Source of the DNA: Loigolactobacillus binensis | Lineage (GTDB): Bacteria > Bacillota > Bacilli > Lactobacillales > Lactobacillaceae | NCBI RefSeq assembly: GCF_005405165.1 | Contig: NZ_BJDN01000015.1 | Location: 1 to 64,000 of the forward strand | Reading direction: 5' to 3' | DNA length: 64,000 bases | Part shown: in pieces, positions 44,996 to 54,225 of the stretch | Position numbering within the stretch: the first letter of the stretch is position 1 | Layout of the letters: the number at the start of each line of letters is the position of its first letter | The notes under the pieces: generated by a model | Databases searched by the model: none | Seen by the model: the letters and a program-made list of their open reading frames with translations, nothing else | Told to the model about the DNA's origin: nothing | Made by a program: the position numbers and the translations under genes

Positions 44996-45367
44996 CTAAA
45001 TTTTTTGAACAATCTCGTTGATGTTGACTTTTAAAACTTCACGTAGCCAGGGAAACTTGGTGTGCATTTCGTCAAATTCAGCACCGGATTTAATGAACTC
45101 ACCAGTTCCATGAATATGGAAGCCAGCACCTGGGCCTACAGTACCTTCGACGGCTTTACTGCCCATAGTCAAGGTCACAGTATTATCCGTGGCAAAATCA
45201 TGTTCAATACTCCGCATTCCTGCTGCTGGAATCAATAAGTAATTTTGAGCTTGATTGATTTTAATATATGAATTCCAAGTATTTACAACACTGGCAGGAT
45301 GTGCATTGACAGTTACGATCGTAGTTGGTCCTTCGTGATGCATAACATCGAGAAATTTTTGATCCAT
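44996..45367 (-). CDS. Pyridoxamine 5'-phosphate oxidase-like FMN-binding split-barrel protein
   Basis: 123 aa, short single-domain split beta-barrel. The pattern VVNTWNSYIKINQAQNYLLIPAAGMRSIEHD resembles the FMN-binding part of PNPOx-like general stress proteins. It is too short for true PdxH. Probably a flavin- or haem-binding reductase; substrate unknown. Monocistronic. Confidence 0.78.
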   Translation of the reverse strand: MDQKFLDVMHHEGPTTIVTVNAHPASVVNTWNSYIKINQAQNYLLIPAAGMRSIEHDFATDNTVTLTMGSKAVEGTVGPGAGFHIHGTGEFIKSGAEFDEMHTKFPWLREVLKVNINEIVQKI

Positions 45368-45451
45368 CTAGTTAACCTTCTTTACTTTTTTGTAGGCTCA
45401 TTATAGCATGCTTTTTAGTGCGAATCAAACAAATGTTCCCGCAAAGTTCAA

Positions 45452-45477
45452 AAATAAAAACGCCTATTTTTTAGGCG
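45452..45477 (-). terminator. Intrinsic terminator of dedA-like gene
   Basis: On the minus strand, CGCCTA-AAAAA-TAGGCG then TTTTTATTTT. The stem overlaps the final codons and stop. Confidence 0.78.
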
Positions 45478-46096
45478 CCTTTGCGGTGGTACCAAAACGT
45501 TTTTTGACAAAGTATGCGACCCCGATCACTAAAGCAAGGATCAGTACAATCAGGGTAATGTGAGCAAACGTGTCAATGTAGCCGGCAATTTGTGTCCAAG
45601 CTCTACCCGCATGGTGGCCTAACATGACCAAAACAATATTCCAGATAAAAGTACCTGCAGTGGTCAAAATGATGAATTGGGTCAACGGCATTTTGGTGGT
45701 ACCAGCGGGAATAGAGATCAAACTGCGGACAATGGGAACGAAGCGGCAGAAAAATAAGGTGCTTTTGCCGCGTTTAGTAAACCAACGTTCAGCCTTTTCT
45801 AAATCACTGCGTTTAAAGTGGAGCATTCTGCCGACTTTACCATCAATCAAACGTTGCAGACGCTCGACGGAAAGTAGGCGGCCGACTGCGTAGAGAATGA
45901 TGGCACCGGCAACGGAACCCGCAGTTGCCGCAAGCACAACGCCAGTCAGGTTTAGATTAGAATGTAAAGTCATAAAACCGCTAAAAGTCAGAACAATTTC
46001 TGAAGGAATCGGGGGGAAGACATTTTCCAGCGTGATTAGCAGGAAGATGCCGAAATAACCAAATTGGTCGATAAAATCAACGATCATATTTTGCAT
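45464..46096 (-). CDS. DedA family membrane protein
   Basis: 210 aa from the ATG at 46096, chosen because GGGAGG is 6 nt upstream; a frame extending 20 codons further has none. It has re-entrant DedA/VTT motifs: LENVFPPIPSEIVLTFSGF, then FCRFVPIVRSLISIPAGTTKM with the conserved R-x-x-P-x-x-R and GxxxM segments. Five or six helices. DedA proteins act as lipid scramblases or flippases (e.g. recycling of undecaprenyl phosphate) and in membrane homeostasis. The GNAT gene lies upstream on the same strand. Confidence 0.9.
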   Translation of the reverse strand: MQNMIVDFIDQFGYFGIFLLITLENVFPPIPSEIVLTFSGFMTLHSNLNLTGVVLAATAGSVAGAIILYAVGRLLSVERLQRLIDGKVGRMLHFKRSDLEKAERWFTKRGKSTLFFCRFVPIVRSLISIPAGTTKMPLTQFIILTTAGTFIWNIVLVMLGHHAGRAWTQIAGYIDTFAHITLIVLILALVIGVAYFVKKRFGTTAKAPKK

Positions 46097-46156
46097 AAGT
46101 GACCTCCCTAGGTGGCTTGTACTTTTAATATAGCGTGAATACCTAGTGGGCGTCAA

Positions 46157-46600
46157 TCAATAACCAAGAGGTACTAGCTGCTTTTGCAATAAAATACAAG
46201 CCACACCATCTTCAATAAAAGGCCTACCGACTGATTGGTAGCCTAATTTAGCATAAAAACCGCGAGCAGTCATTTCGCTGTGAATTTCTGACTGCGTGCA
46301 GCCATGTTCGCGACCAACTTGTTCTAAGCCAGCAATAATTTGGGCCCCTAAACCTTCACCGCGATGACTGGCTAAGGTGGCGATACGGCCAGGACGCATC
46401 GTGGTGGCAGACAATTGCTGGTAGCGACCAGTTGCCACCGGTAGATCCCCAGCATACAACACTGCATAAATAGTACCATCAGTATCATGATCATCAAATT
46501 CGGCCTGCAGGCTCAGACCACGTTCTTGAACAAAAACCTGTAGACGTACGGCAAAGGCGGCGGCCCGCTGCCAATTAGTGGCGTTAACTTTAAGTTGCAT
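46157..46600 (-). CDS. GNAT-family N-acetyltransferase (YjcF/ElaA-like)
   Basis: 147 aa. Central motif A is PGRIATLASHRGEGLGAQIIAGLE (about 70-94) with the R-G-x-G-x-G loop. N-terminal VFVQERGL and C-terminal GFYAKLGYQSVG are typical of the YjcF-like group. Substrate unknown. AGGAG lies 8-9 nt before the ATG. It precedes dedA by about 60 bp and may be co-transcribed. Confidence 0.88.
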   Translation of the reverse strand: MQLKVNATNWQRAAAFAVRLQVFVQERGLSLQAEFDDHDTDGTIYAVLYAGDLPVATGRYQQLSATTMRPGRIATLASHRGEGLGAQIIAGLEQVGREHGCTQSEIHSEMTARGFYAKLGYQSVGRPFIEDGVACILLQKQLVPLGY

Positions 46601-46716
46601 CTATAAATCTCCTGTCCTTATTTATTCTATGTAGTTGGATTCTTCAACTAGTATAGCAAAGTCGGGTCAGCGTGTTAGAATAAAAGTAATTAATTTTTGC
46701 GAAAGTAGGTGGGCAA

Positions 46717-47430
46717 ATGCGCCCAAGAATTGCGATCACTAATACTAAGGAAATACAGGGGGTACGCCAACTCTCTGCCACCCCAGAAACCTATGCACAC
46801 GCGGTAACAGCTAGTGGCGGGTTACCGCTAATGATTCCGGCAATGGCTCCTGCGTTGGTTCCGGAAGTTTTGGCCACAGTCGATGCTGTACTTTTAAGTG
46901 GTGGGCACGATGTTTCACCAGATTTGTATGGTGCGGCATTAGATCCTGCCACCGGTGAATTAGATCGAGCCCGTGATTTATTTGAAATTGCGCTGGTCAA
47001 ACAGGCGTTAGCCGCACATAAGCCAATTTTGGGTATTTGTCGGGGGCAACAAATTATCAACGTGGCGTTAGGGGGTACCTTGATTCAAGATATTAAAAGC
47101 ACGGTGATCAAACATCAGCAACGGCCAATTACGGGAACTCAGCCGACGCATCAAGTTCAAGTTGTTGCGGGAACACAGTTGGCCGGCCTTTTGCAAGGCG
47201 CTTATGGGGTGAACTCCTTTCATCATCAGGCTGTGGCGCAAGTTGCTCCGGGGCTTAAGATTAGTGCACGTAGTAGTGATGGTGTGATCGAAGCATTGGA
47301 GGCACCGCAGCGGCAGCTTTTTTCGGTACAATGGCATCCTGAGATCATGTACCCTGCTTATCCGGCGGCACAGCGCTTATTTCAGGCGTTTATCCAACAG
47401 GCAGTCGGTATTGGGCAAAGTGCTTCTTAA
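46717..47430 (+). CDS. Class I glutamine amidotransferase-like hydrolase (PuuD/peptidase C26)
   Basis: 237 aa. Nucleophile Cys108 in ILGICRGQQIINVALGG; catalytic His and Glu in VQWHPEIM (about 218). SGGHDVSPDLYG and SFHHQAV are typical of the gamma-glutamyl-gamma-aminobutyrate hydrolase group. It probably hydrolyses a gamma-glutamyl amide. It lies 96 bp upstream of an MFS transporter on the same strand. With two GCL-like ligases in the window, gamma-glutamyl metabolism is a possible theme, but this is only inference. Confidence 0.87.
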   Translation: MRPRIAITNTKEIQGVRQLSATPETYAHAVTASGGLPLMIPAMAPALVPEVLATVDAVLLSGGHDVSPDLYGAALDPATGELDRARDLFEIALVKQALAAHKPILGICRGQQIINVALGGTLIQDIKSTVIKHQQRPITGTQPTHQVQVVAGTQLAGLLQGAYGVNSFHHQAVAQVAPGLKISARSSDGVIEALEAPQRQLFSVQWHPEIMYPAYPAAQRLFQAFIQQAVGIGQSAS

Positions 47431-47526
47431 ACCGAATCCGGCTTGCATGGCCGTTAGAATAGTGGAATAATAGAACCGATCAAAATAAACGACTGTCTGT
47501 GAGCAGTCATTTTGGAGGAATTGAAT

Positions 47527-48750
47527 ATGGAAACACTAATTAAGCAGCATGCAAGTACTAGCATCAGTCCGTATCAGCGTAAAGTGATCATGTCGTCAGC
47601 GGCAGGATTCGGCTTAGAAAATATGGATGTTATGTTTCTATCCTTTGCTTTGTCGTCGATTATCGCGACTTTACATGTATCGGGTACGCAAGCAGGACTG
47701 ATCGCTTCAGTAACCAATTTGGGCATGCTAGTTGGTGGTGTGATTTTTGGCTTATTAGCAGATCGTTACGGACGCGTTAAGGTGTTTTCGCAGACGATCT
47801 TTATTTTTGCCATTGCCACTGCTGCTATGTATTTTGCCAACACGATTTGGACCGTTTACCTGTGGCGTTTTGTTGCGGGGATCGGCGCAGGTGGTGAGTA
47901 TGGGTGTGGTATTGCCTTGATTGCGGAGTGTTTTCCGCAGCGCCAAGTCGGTAAAATGACTTCCGTTGCCGCTATCGGTGGTCAAATTGGGGCGATTCTA
48001 GCAGCGCTTTTGGCGGCCTTGATTTTGCCGCATTTTGGCTGGCACGGCTTGTTTCTTTGCGGAGTGTTACCGGTGATCTTAATCTTCTTTGTTCGGCGCC
48101 ATTTGAAGGAAAGTCCTGCCTTTACTGCACTGCAACAAGATAAAAGAACGCACCAAAAAGCGACGATCACGGCATTATTCAAGACTCGCCGGTTAGCTTG
48201 GCAAACAACTGCTTTAACGATCATGGTAATGGTTCAAATTGCTGGTTATTTTGGCTTAATGAACTGGTTGCCAGCGATCATGCAGCAGCGCTTAGGAATC
48301 AGTGCGGCTAGTTCATCATTGTGGATGATCGCAACGATCATCGGGATGAGCTTAGGCATGTTTGTTTTTGGCGCGATCATGGATAAGTTTGGTGCCCGCC
48401 GCGCCTTTATTATTTTCTTGATCATCTCAGCGGTGGCCGTTTTTGCCATTACTTTGGCCAATAATCAATGGACTTTGTTGTTGGCAGAAGTGCTGATCGG
48501 CTTTTTTTCAAATGGGATGTATGGTGGTTATGGCGCAGTGATCAGCCGTTTATATCCAGTTGAAATTCGTGCCACTGCGAACAATACGATCATGAACGTC
48601 GGTCGTGCAGTGGGTGGTTTCTCGTCAATGGTGATCGGTTTCTTGATGGATCGGTATAATTTGCTGATCGTTATGCTGTTCTTATCGTTACTGTATGTGC
48701 TCAGTTTATTGACCTTACTGACAATTCGTAATTTGCGGATGGTTAATTAG
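47527..48750 (+). CDS. MFS transporter (AAHS/sugar-porter-like)
   Basis: 407 aa from the ATG at 47527, since GGAGG at 47514-47518 is 8 nt upstream; the longer frame starts inside the ribosome binding site. Twelve helices. The MFS loop 2-3 motif GLLADRYGRVKVF and the loop 4-5 GIGAGGEYGCG match the aromatic-acid/metabolite:H+ group (GxGxGGEY). Repeat of the motif: GAIMDKFGARRAF. Substrate unknown, probably an organic acid. A small hairpin GACTG/CAGTC (47491-47508) lies just before the ribosome binding site. Confidence 0.85.
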   Translation: METLIKQHASTSISPYQRKVIMSSAAGFGLENMDVMFLSFALSSIIATLHVSGTQAGLIASVTNLGMLVGGVIFGLLADRYGRVKVFSQTIFIFAIATAAMYFANTIWTVYLWRFVAGIGAGGEYGCGIALIAECFPQRQVGKMTSVAAIGGQIGAILAALLAALILPHFGWHGLFLCGVLPVILIFFVRRHLKESPAFTALQQDKRTHQKATITALFKTRRLAWQTTALTIMVMVQIAGYFGLMNWLPAIMQQRLGISAASSSLWMIATIIGMSLGMFVFGAIMDKFGARRAFIIFLIISAVAVFAITLANNQWTLLLAEVLIGFFSNGMYGGYGAVISRLYPVEIRATANNTIMNVGRAVGGFSSMVIGFLMDRYNLLIVMLFLSLLYVLSLLTLLTIRNLRMVN

Positions 48751-48881
48751 GTGCAGCCTTAGTAAGGTGTACACCGTTGATTACTTTAAGTAAAGTAGCC
48801 AACCGTGTATATTTTTTGCTTTAGCCGGTGTTTTCACCGCTAGGGTTACTTTTCAGTCAATGAGAAGAACTTAAGCTAGTT

Positions 48882-48931
48882 AAAAAAGCCAACCGTTACT
48901 GAATTTAGTTTCAGTAGCAGTTGGCTTTTTG
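48882..48931 (-). terminator. Intrinsic terminator of EamA gene
   Basis: AAAAAGCCAAC...GTTGGCTTTTT with inner TTACTGAA/TTCAGTAG; T-runs on both sides. Confidence 0.85.
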
Positions 48932-48939
48932 ACAACAAC

Positions 48940-50013
48940 TTATTTACTTAGATTTTTTTCTAATGATTTTTTATGTTCTAATTCTTGACGTTCAGCACTA
49001 ATTTTTTGTTGTAATTCATTAGGCGTTCCTGGTTTGCGTAATAATTTGGCGAACACGCCATGATACTGCATGCTGGCGTCTTGTTCAGCAAAGCGATTGC
49101 CTAAGAACATGATCACAGAACCAATGACGATAACGACGATCCCGACAACTGTTGGGGTAACGATTTTATCATGTAACATGAACATGGCCATGATCGGGGC
49201 TAAGGCAGGCTTAATGAAGAAAACTAGGGAAGCGGTCGATACATCAGAGGTTTCCATTGCGAGGAAGTAAAAACCGAAACCACCAGCGGTGACCCCAATG
49301 CAAATGTAGGCTAATAATAAAATATTCTGCCAAGCAATACCTTGAACGAAAGGCACCGCAGCGAAAGTTTTCAGCGCCGGGACACTGCTTAAACCAGCGG
49401 CGATGCTGGGAATATGGGATAAGCCCATTAAAATGGCTAATTCCGCGGAGCCGGCCAGAAAAGTTAAGCTGGTCATAGTCAAACCGTTAAATTTACGCCG
49501 CATGGATCCCCAACGAGAAATGATCGAGTATAAACCAAAAGTGATCGCGGAAGTGATCGATAAAGTCAGACCCAGCGGATTAGTTAAATGGGCTGGATTG
49601 ACAATGATCAGTAAGCCGACCAAGGAGATCGCAACTGCGATCAAGTTGGTTCGACTTAACCGCTCACGGAGGATCAAGAAAGAAAAGATCAAAGCAAAGA
49701 TTGGGTTACAACTGAATAAAACGGCAACGATCGATGCCTGATCGACTTCTACGGCTAATTGGTAGAAGGTCATGCTGATCAAAACACAACTTAATCCGGT
49801 GAGCATAAACAAAAGCAGATCATGGCCAGTTAAGCGAAGATGCTGTTTTTTTAACGCACTGACAGCAAAGGGTAGTAGAAACAAACCACCAACAAAGAAA
49901 CGGAGAAAATTAAGTTGAATCCCATTAAAGGCACTACCGGCCAGTTTCAGTGAGATTTCCATGGAACTAAATAAAAACGTGGAAATCAAAACGTACAAAT
50001 AAGTTCGTTTCAT
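48940..50013 (-). CDS. EamA/DMT-family transporter with C-terminal charged tail
   Basis: 357 aa. Two EamA repeats give ten helices (about 1-295): PHETYPE features include FLRFFVGGLFLLPFAV, ILFSCNPIFALIFSFLILRERL and FFIKPALAPIMAMFMLHDKI. The last 55 residues form an unusual hydrophilic helical tail rich in Gln, Glu and Lys. Likely metabolite exporter; substrate unknown. The ribosome binding site is weak. Confidence 0.83.
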   Translation of the reverse strand: MKRTYLYVLISTFLFSSMEISLKLAGSAFNGIQLNFLRFFVGGLFLLPFAVSALKKQHLRLTGHDLLLFMLTGLSCVLISMTFYQLAVEVDQASIVAVLFSCNPIFALIFSFLILRERLSRTNLIAVAISLVGLLIIVNPAHLTNPLGLTLSITSAITFGLYSIISRWGSMRRKFNGLTMTSLTFLAGSAELAILMGLSHIPSIAAGLSSVPALKTFAAVPFVQGIAWQNILLLAYICIGVTAGGFGFYFLAMETSDVSTASLVFFIKPALAPIMAMFMLHDKIVTPTVVGIVVIVIGSVIMFLGNRFAEQDASMQYHGVFAKLLRKPGTPNELQQKISAERQELEHKKSLEKNLSK

Positions 50014-50243
50014 AAAAGATTAATCGATCCTTCCCAAATAACTAACAACGAAAATAGTAGGTGTTTAAATTGATCTATGTTTGGTCAATAGAATAAGGTT
50101 TAAGCCAGTTGTAAACACCAATTAAAAGCTGACTAGCAAGCAAAATTAAGCAGATCATGAAAATTGCCTTAGAACTACTTTACCAAGGTGACTTAGCTAC
50201 TATTGTAAAACTGATTGAAAACTTGTCAATGGTACGGCCACAA

Positions 50244-52733
50244 TTAATCTTGAAAAAGCTGTAGATGCTGGGCTAAATATTTACCAGTGATGCTGGTGGT
50301 ATTGGTGGCAATTTGTTGTGGCGTACCACTGGCAACAATTTTGCCTCCTTCATTACCGCCGCGTGGGCCAACATCAACAACATAATCAGCGTTGGCAACG
50401 ATGTCGAGGTCGTGTTCAATGGTAATAATCGTAGCCCCTTGAGCTAATAATTGATCGAAAACTTGGATCAGAGTGCGTGTATCCAGCGGATGTAAACCGA
50501 CAGAAGGCTCATCAAAAATAAATAGGGTGCCTTGCTGGGTTTGGCCCATTTCTGCAACCAACTTTAGGCGTTGCGCTTCACCACCGGATAATTGTGGGGT
50601 AGCCTCACCTAATTTTAAATAGCCTAAGCCCATATCTTGCAGCGCGAGAACTAAATGGTGCAAACTTTTATCATGTGTGAATAAAGGCACTGCTTGATCG
50701 ACGGACAATGCGAGAACATCGGCGATGGTCAAATCATGCCATTTGATCGTCAATGTAGCTGGATTATACCGCTGGCCATGACAAGTGGGGCAGGCCTGTT
50801 GAATGTCAGGTAAATATTGTACGTCTAGCGAAATTTGGCCGGTTCCTTTGCAGGTTGGGCAAGCGCCTTGTGTCGTGTTATAAGAAAAATGAGCTGCACC
50901 CCAATGCTGGTTTTTGGCCGCCGGCGTTTGTGCAAATAATTTGCGTAAGCGATCGAGAATACCAGTATAAGTAGCCACAGTGGAACGGGTATTTTTGCCG
51001 ACAGGGGTGGAATCAATCATGACCACGCGCTGTAAAGCAGCATTGAGTTGATCAACATGGGCCGGCAAAGGTTCGTGTTTCAGTTGTGCTTGTAGTGCAG
51101 GCACTAAACTGTCGAGAACCAAGGTTGTTTTACCGGCACCAGAAAAACCGGTGACGACACTTAGTCGCTTTAATGGAAATTTAGCGGTCACATCATGCAA
51201 ATTGTAGCGGTGGGTGACGTGAAAACTGAATTGTCCCGCTGCGAAAACAGCGGTTTGCGGTTGTCGAGCTAATAAAGGCGCTTGGCCCGTCAAATACGGT
51301 GCAATCAGCGAATCAGCCTGTTTTTTAATTTGGGCAACGTTACCTTGATGTAAGATCTGACCGCCTTTACGGCCTGCACCGGGACCGATCTCAATTACAG
51401 TGTCCGCTGCAGCAATCACCCGTGTATTGTGATCAACGACTACTAATGAATTACCTTGAGCGACTAAGGCACGCATGATTTTGATCAAGCCAGTGACATT
51501 GGCGGGATGCAGGCCGATCGAAGGCTCATCTAGAACGTACAGCACACCGGTGGTGGCGGTGCGCAGTGTTCGGCTCAGTTGAATCCGTTGCAATTCACCA
51601 GTGGATAAGGTCATCCCGGCGCGACTAAGGGTCAGGTAATCCAGCCCAAGTTCCAATAATGGCGTTAGACTAGCTAACCACTCGTTTACTAAGTTTTGCC
51701 CGATTTTGTGCATAGTGGCTGGCAGCCAAGAAACGATCGTTTGGGCAAATGCAGGCAGTTCTTTTAATGGCAAATCACTGACCTCAGCGATATTTTTGCC
51801 AGCCACCAATGTTTTTAGCAATTGGGGATCGAAACGATTACCTTGGCAAGTGGGACAAGTAGTGAAGGCGTAAAACCGATTCAAACGCTGAATCGCCCGC
51901 TCGTTTTTAGTTGTGGCTAGGCTGTCAGTGACGGCAGCATAGGCATTTTCAAACTGGGCGTTATCCATGTGAAAGATTTTGCCGGTGGCACTAGGAATAT
52001 TAATGGCATATTTACGCTTTTCCCCGTGTAAAACGATGGCCCGATCGGCTGCCTTCAGTTGATTAAATGGGGTATCAATATCAACACCAATTGCTTGGGC
52101 GACCAGCGGCATAAAATTACGTCCCGGTAAGCGCCAGGAAGCGATTGCGCCTGCCCGGATGGTCAGGCTTTCATCAGGAACTAACCGCTCCGGTACCAAT
52201 TGGCGAATTTGGCCGCTGCCGTGGCAAGTGGGACAAGCGCCAGCAGAATTAAAAGCGAAGCGTTCGGCTCCAGGACCGCGAAAACTGGTACCATCACCGG
52301 CAGCAATCGGCAGATCTTCAGCTACATGTAGGGTCGGTGCCACACGTTGACCACTAGGGGAAACATGGGAACCCAGCCGGGAAAATAGTAACCGTAACAC
52401 GTTGAAACTTTCAGTCATGGTACCGACAGTACTGCGCTGACTGGGAATATTTGGCCGCTGCCGTAAAGCTAATGCTGCCGGTAAATGCCGCACAGCGCGT
52501 ACATTAGCCTTACCCATTTGGCTGATGCGTCGTCGAGTGTAAGTGGACAAAGCATCTAAGTAACGACGTGCGCCTTCTGCGTAGAGCACACCCAGTGCTA
52601 AAGATGACTTACCTGAACCGGATAAACCAGTGATGGCAACAAATTGATGTAATGGAATGTCCACATCAATATTTTTTAAATTATTGACCTGAGCACCGCG
52701 TACTTCGATTTTAGTTGGTTGATTTTGTTGCAT
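50244..52733 (-). CDS. UvrA-like ABC ATPase (UvrA2 type)
   Basis: 829 aa from the ATG at 52733 (GGGG 7 nt upstream); a TTG five codons earlier is possible. Two ABC modules: Walker A GLSGSGKSSLA (about 30) and GFSGAGKTTLV (about 530); signatures TLSTGELQRIQLSR and QLSGGEAQRLKLV. Two zinc fingers: CPTCHGSGQ/CPTCQGNRF and CPTCKGTGQ/CPTCHGQRY. It is about 110 residues shorter than UvrA, consistent with UvrA2 paralogues that lack the UvrB-interaction region. These are linked to drug tolerance and DNA protection rather than standard excision repair. The signature Thr in the first module (STGE instead of SGGE) is notable. Confidence 0.88.
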   Translation of the reverse strand: MQQNQPTKIEVRGAQVNNLKNIDVDIPLHQFVAITGLSGSGKSSLALGVLYAEGARRYLDALSTYTRRRISQMGKANVRAVRHLPAALALRQRPNIPSQRSTVGTMTESFNVLRLLFSRLGSHVSPSGQRVAPTLHVAEDLPIAAGDGTSFRGPGAERFAFNSAGACPTCHGSGQIRQLVPERLVPDESLTIRAGAIASWRLPGRNFMPLVAQAIGVDIDTPFNQLKAADRAIVLHGEKRKYAINIPSATGKIFHMDNAQFENAYAAVTDSLATTKNERAIQRLNRFYAFTTCPTCQGNRFDPQLLKTLVAGKNIAEVSDLPLKELPAFAQTIVSWLPATMHKIGQNLVNEWLASLTPLLELGLDYLTLSRAGMTLSTGELQRIQLSRTLRTATTGVLYVLDEPSIGLHPANVTGLIKIMRALVAQGNSLVVVDHNTRVIAAADTVIEIGPGAGRKGGQILHQGNVAQIKKQADSLIAPYLTGQAPLLARQPQTAVFAAGQFSFHVTHRYNLHDVTAKFPLKRLSVVTGFSGAGKTTLVLDSLVPALQAQLKHEPLPAHVDQLNAALQRVVMIDSTPVGKNTRSTVATYTGILDRLRKLFAQTPAAKNQHWGAAHFSYNTTQGACPTCKGTGQISLDVQYLPDIQQACPTCHGQRYNPATLTIKWHDLTIADVLALSVDQAVPLFTHDKSLHHLVLALQDMGLGYLKLGEATPQLSGGEAQRLKLVAEMGQTQQGTLFIFDEPSVGLHPLDTRTLIQVFDQLLAQGATIITIEHDLDIVANADYVVDVGPRGGNEGGKIVASGTPQQIATNTTSITGKYLAQHLQLFQD

Positions 52734-52903
52734 AAATAAGCCCCGCAATCATAAAATAAAATTTAGTTACTACTTCCATGATAGCAGGCAAGTTAAATTT
52801 CGGCGACGCTGCTTTCATGGCTGTAATGAATGTGCTATGCTTATTGCGCTAAAAATTTCCGGAAAGTTTAAGTTAAAATTTGTTATGGAAAGTAGGCAAT
52901 AAT

Positions 52904-53200
52904 ATGCGCTTAACGATCGCTGATCAACATTTTTTTGCATGGCTACGAAGCGGTCAAGTCATGTTTTTTAAGGATACTTTAGTTTTATTACCATTAGCTA
53001 CTGAGTATCAGCAAGTTTTGCAATTAGTTGAACAAGATTATCAAACGCTACACGCTGAATTTACTGGTGGTACTTTTACTTATAGTATTGCACCGGATGT
53101 CGATTTGGCACAGGCGCAGATCGAACTCAGCGTGGTCAGTGCCGATACCGAGCAAACTATCAGCAAGGTGTACCATGTTTTCTTAGATAGTGTCCATTAA
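52904..53200 (+). CDS. Small protein of unknown function
   Basis: 98 aa from the ATG at 52904 (AAAGTAGG upstream). No membrane segment or cysteines; mixed strands and helices. I do not recognise it. Its end overlaps the terminator of the convergent GNAT gene. Codon structure and the ribosome binding site support a real gene. Confidence 0.6.
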   Translation: MRLTIADQHFFAWLRSGQVMFFKDTLVLLPLATEYQQVLQLVEQDYQTLHAEFTGGTFTYSIAPDVDLAQAQIELSVVSADTEQTISKVYHVFLDSVH

Positions 53201-53234
53201 AAAAGAACTGCATCAATTGACTTGACGCAGTTCT
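53198..53234 (-). terminator. Intrinsic terminator of GNAT gene
   Basis: On the minus strand, AGAACTGCGTCAA pairs with TTGATGCAGTTCT and is followed by TTTTT. Confidence 0.85.
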
Positions 53235-53770
53235 CAGGCAGCATTAAGTTCGAAACGAACAAGTGCGAGTTCAGTTTGTTGGAATGTGTAGAAAGTTTCA
53301 TGGTAAGTGGGGTCAAGTTGAAACCCCACTTTTTCCAATAAACGCCGTGACGGTAAATTAGTCGCACCGGTAACTGCGTATATTTTTTTCAGACCGAGTT
53401 GCTTAAAGGCTAGCTGAGTAACTGGCGGCAGGACTTCTTGCATAATGCCGTGGCGCTGCCACTGTGTAATGATCTCATAACCGATCTCAGCAGTTTGCTG
53501 CTGAAAATGCCACAACTGAACTAAACCATAAAAAGTATCTGTGTGGCGATCCATGATCCCCCACATCAAATAATCCCCGCGAATCGTGCCACGATACATG
53601 CGGCTGATGTATTGCATTGTTGCAGCTAGATCGTGGTCGATACTGCGTCCTGTTGCGGCGGCAACGGTGGCATCATGCCGCAACGTATAAACACCTTTGG
53701 CCGGCACTGTATTTAAAAAGCGCAGTTCATAATGCGGCAAAGTAACATGAGCAAAGGCTTGGGTTTGCAT
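53234..53770 (-). CDS. GNAT acetyltransferase (RimJ/RimL-like)
   Basis: 178 aa. The RimJ pattern is visible: ATMQYISRMYRGT, then YLMWGIMDRHTDTFYGLVQL, EIGYEIITQWQRHGIMQEVLPPV (acetyl-CoA loop degenerate) and the C-terminal SRRLLEKVGFQLD typical of the family. It may acetylate a ribosomal protein or an antibiotic-like small molecule; substrate unknown. Confidence 0.85.
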   Translation of the reverse strand: MQTQAFAHVTLPHYELRFLNTVPAKGVYTLRHDATVAAATGRSIDHDLAATMQYISRMYRGTIRGDYLMWGIMDRHTDTFYGLVQLWHFQQQTAEIGYEIITQWQRHGIMQEVLPPVTQLAFKQLGLKKIYAVTGATNLPSRRLLEKVGFQLDPTYHETFYTFQQTELALVRFELNAA

Positions 53771-53811
53771 ATAATCCCTGCTTTCTTAAAATTTATCAAG
53801 AGGTGAACCTT

Positions 53812-54225
53812 ATGGAAAAAGAATTGACGTTAATAAAAACAATGTTACCACTGATCATTGGGCAACAAGAGCTAGCACGATTCGATGAATTCTTTCACCC
53901 AGCTTTTATTGCAGTACTCAATGGTGAAAATATCAATCGTACGCGGTACGTTGAACGATTACAAGCATTAAAAAATAATGCTGCAGCACCTACGATCATC
54001 CAGATTCGTGATCTTTTTTGGGCGGAAGCGGGGGCAGCAGTCACTGTTCATTATATCGCGACGATCGCGTCGACAACAGGGCAGAAGCACCAAATCGATG
54101 TCTTAGCCTTGTGGCAATTTAAGGCAGATCGTTTGATTTTCGTTAATGAAGTTGCCTGGCCACTGGCGCCAGTGGTTGCCGATTTTGCTGCCGTGCGCGC
54201 CTTTATCCACAATTATATTATTTAA
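53812..54225 (+). CDS. NTF2/SnoaL-like protein, unknown function
   Basis: 137 aa from the ATG at 53812, with GAGGTG upstream; the GTG at 53803 lies within that site. Helices followed by curved strands (AVTVHYIATIAS, HQIDVLALWQFKADRLIFVNEVAWPL) fit the NTF2-like cone fold, which often binds or isomerises small molecules. No catalytic residues can be named. Its 3' end overlaps the convergent HAD gene by 4 nt. Confidence 0.62.
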   Translation: MEKELTLIKTMLPLIIGQQELARFDEFFHPAFIAVLNGENINRTRYVERLQALKNNAAAPTIIQIRDLFWAEAGAAVTVHYIATIASTTGQKHQIDVLALWQFKADRLIFVNEVAWPLAPVVADFAAVRAFIHNYII

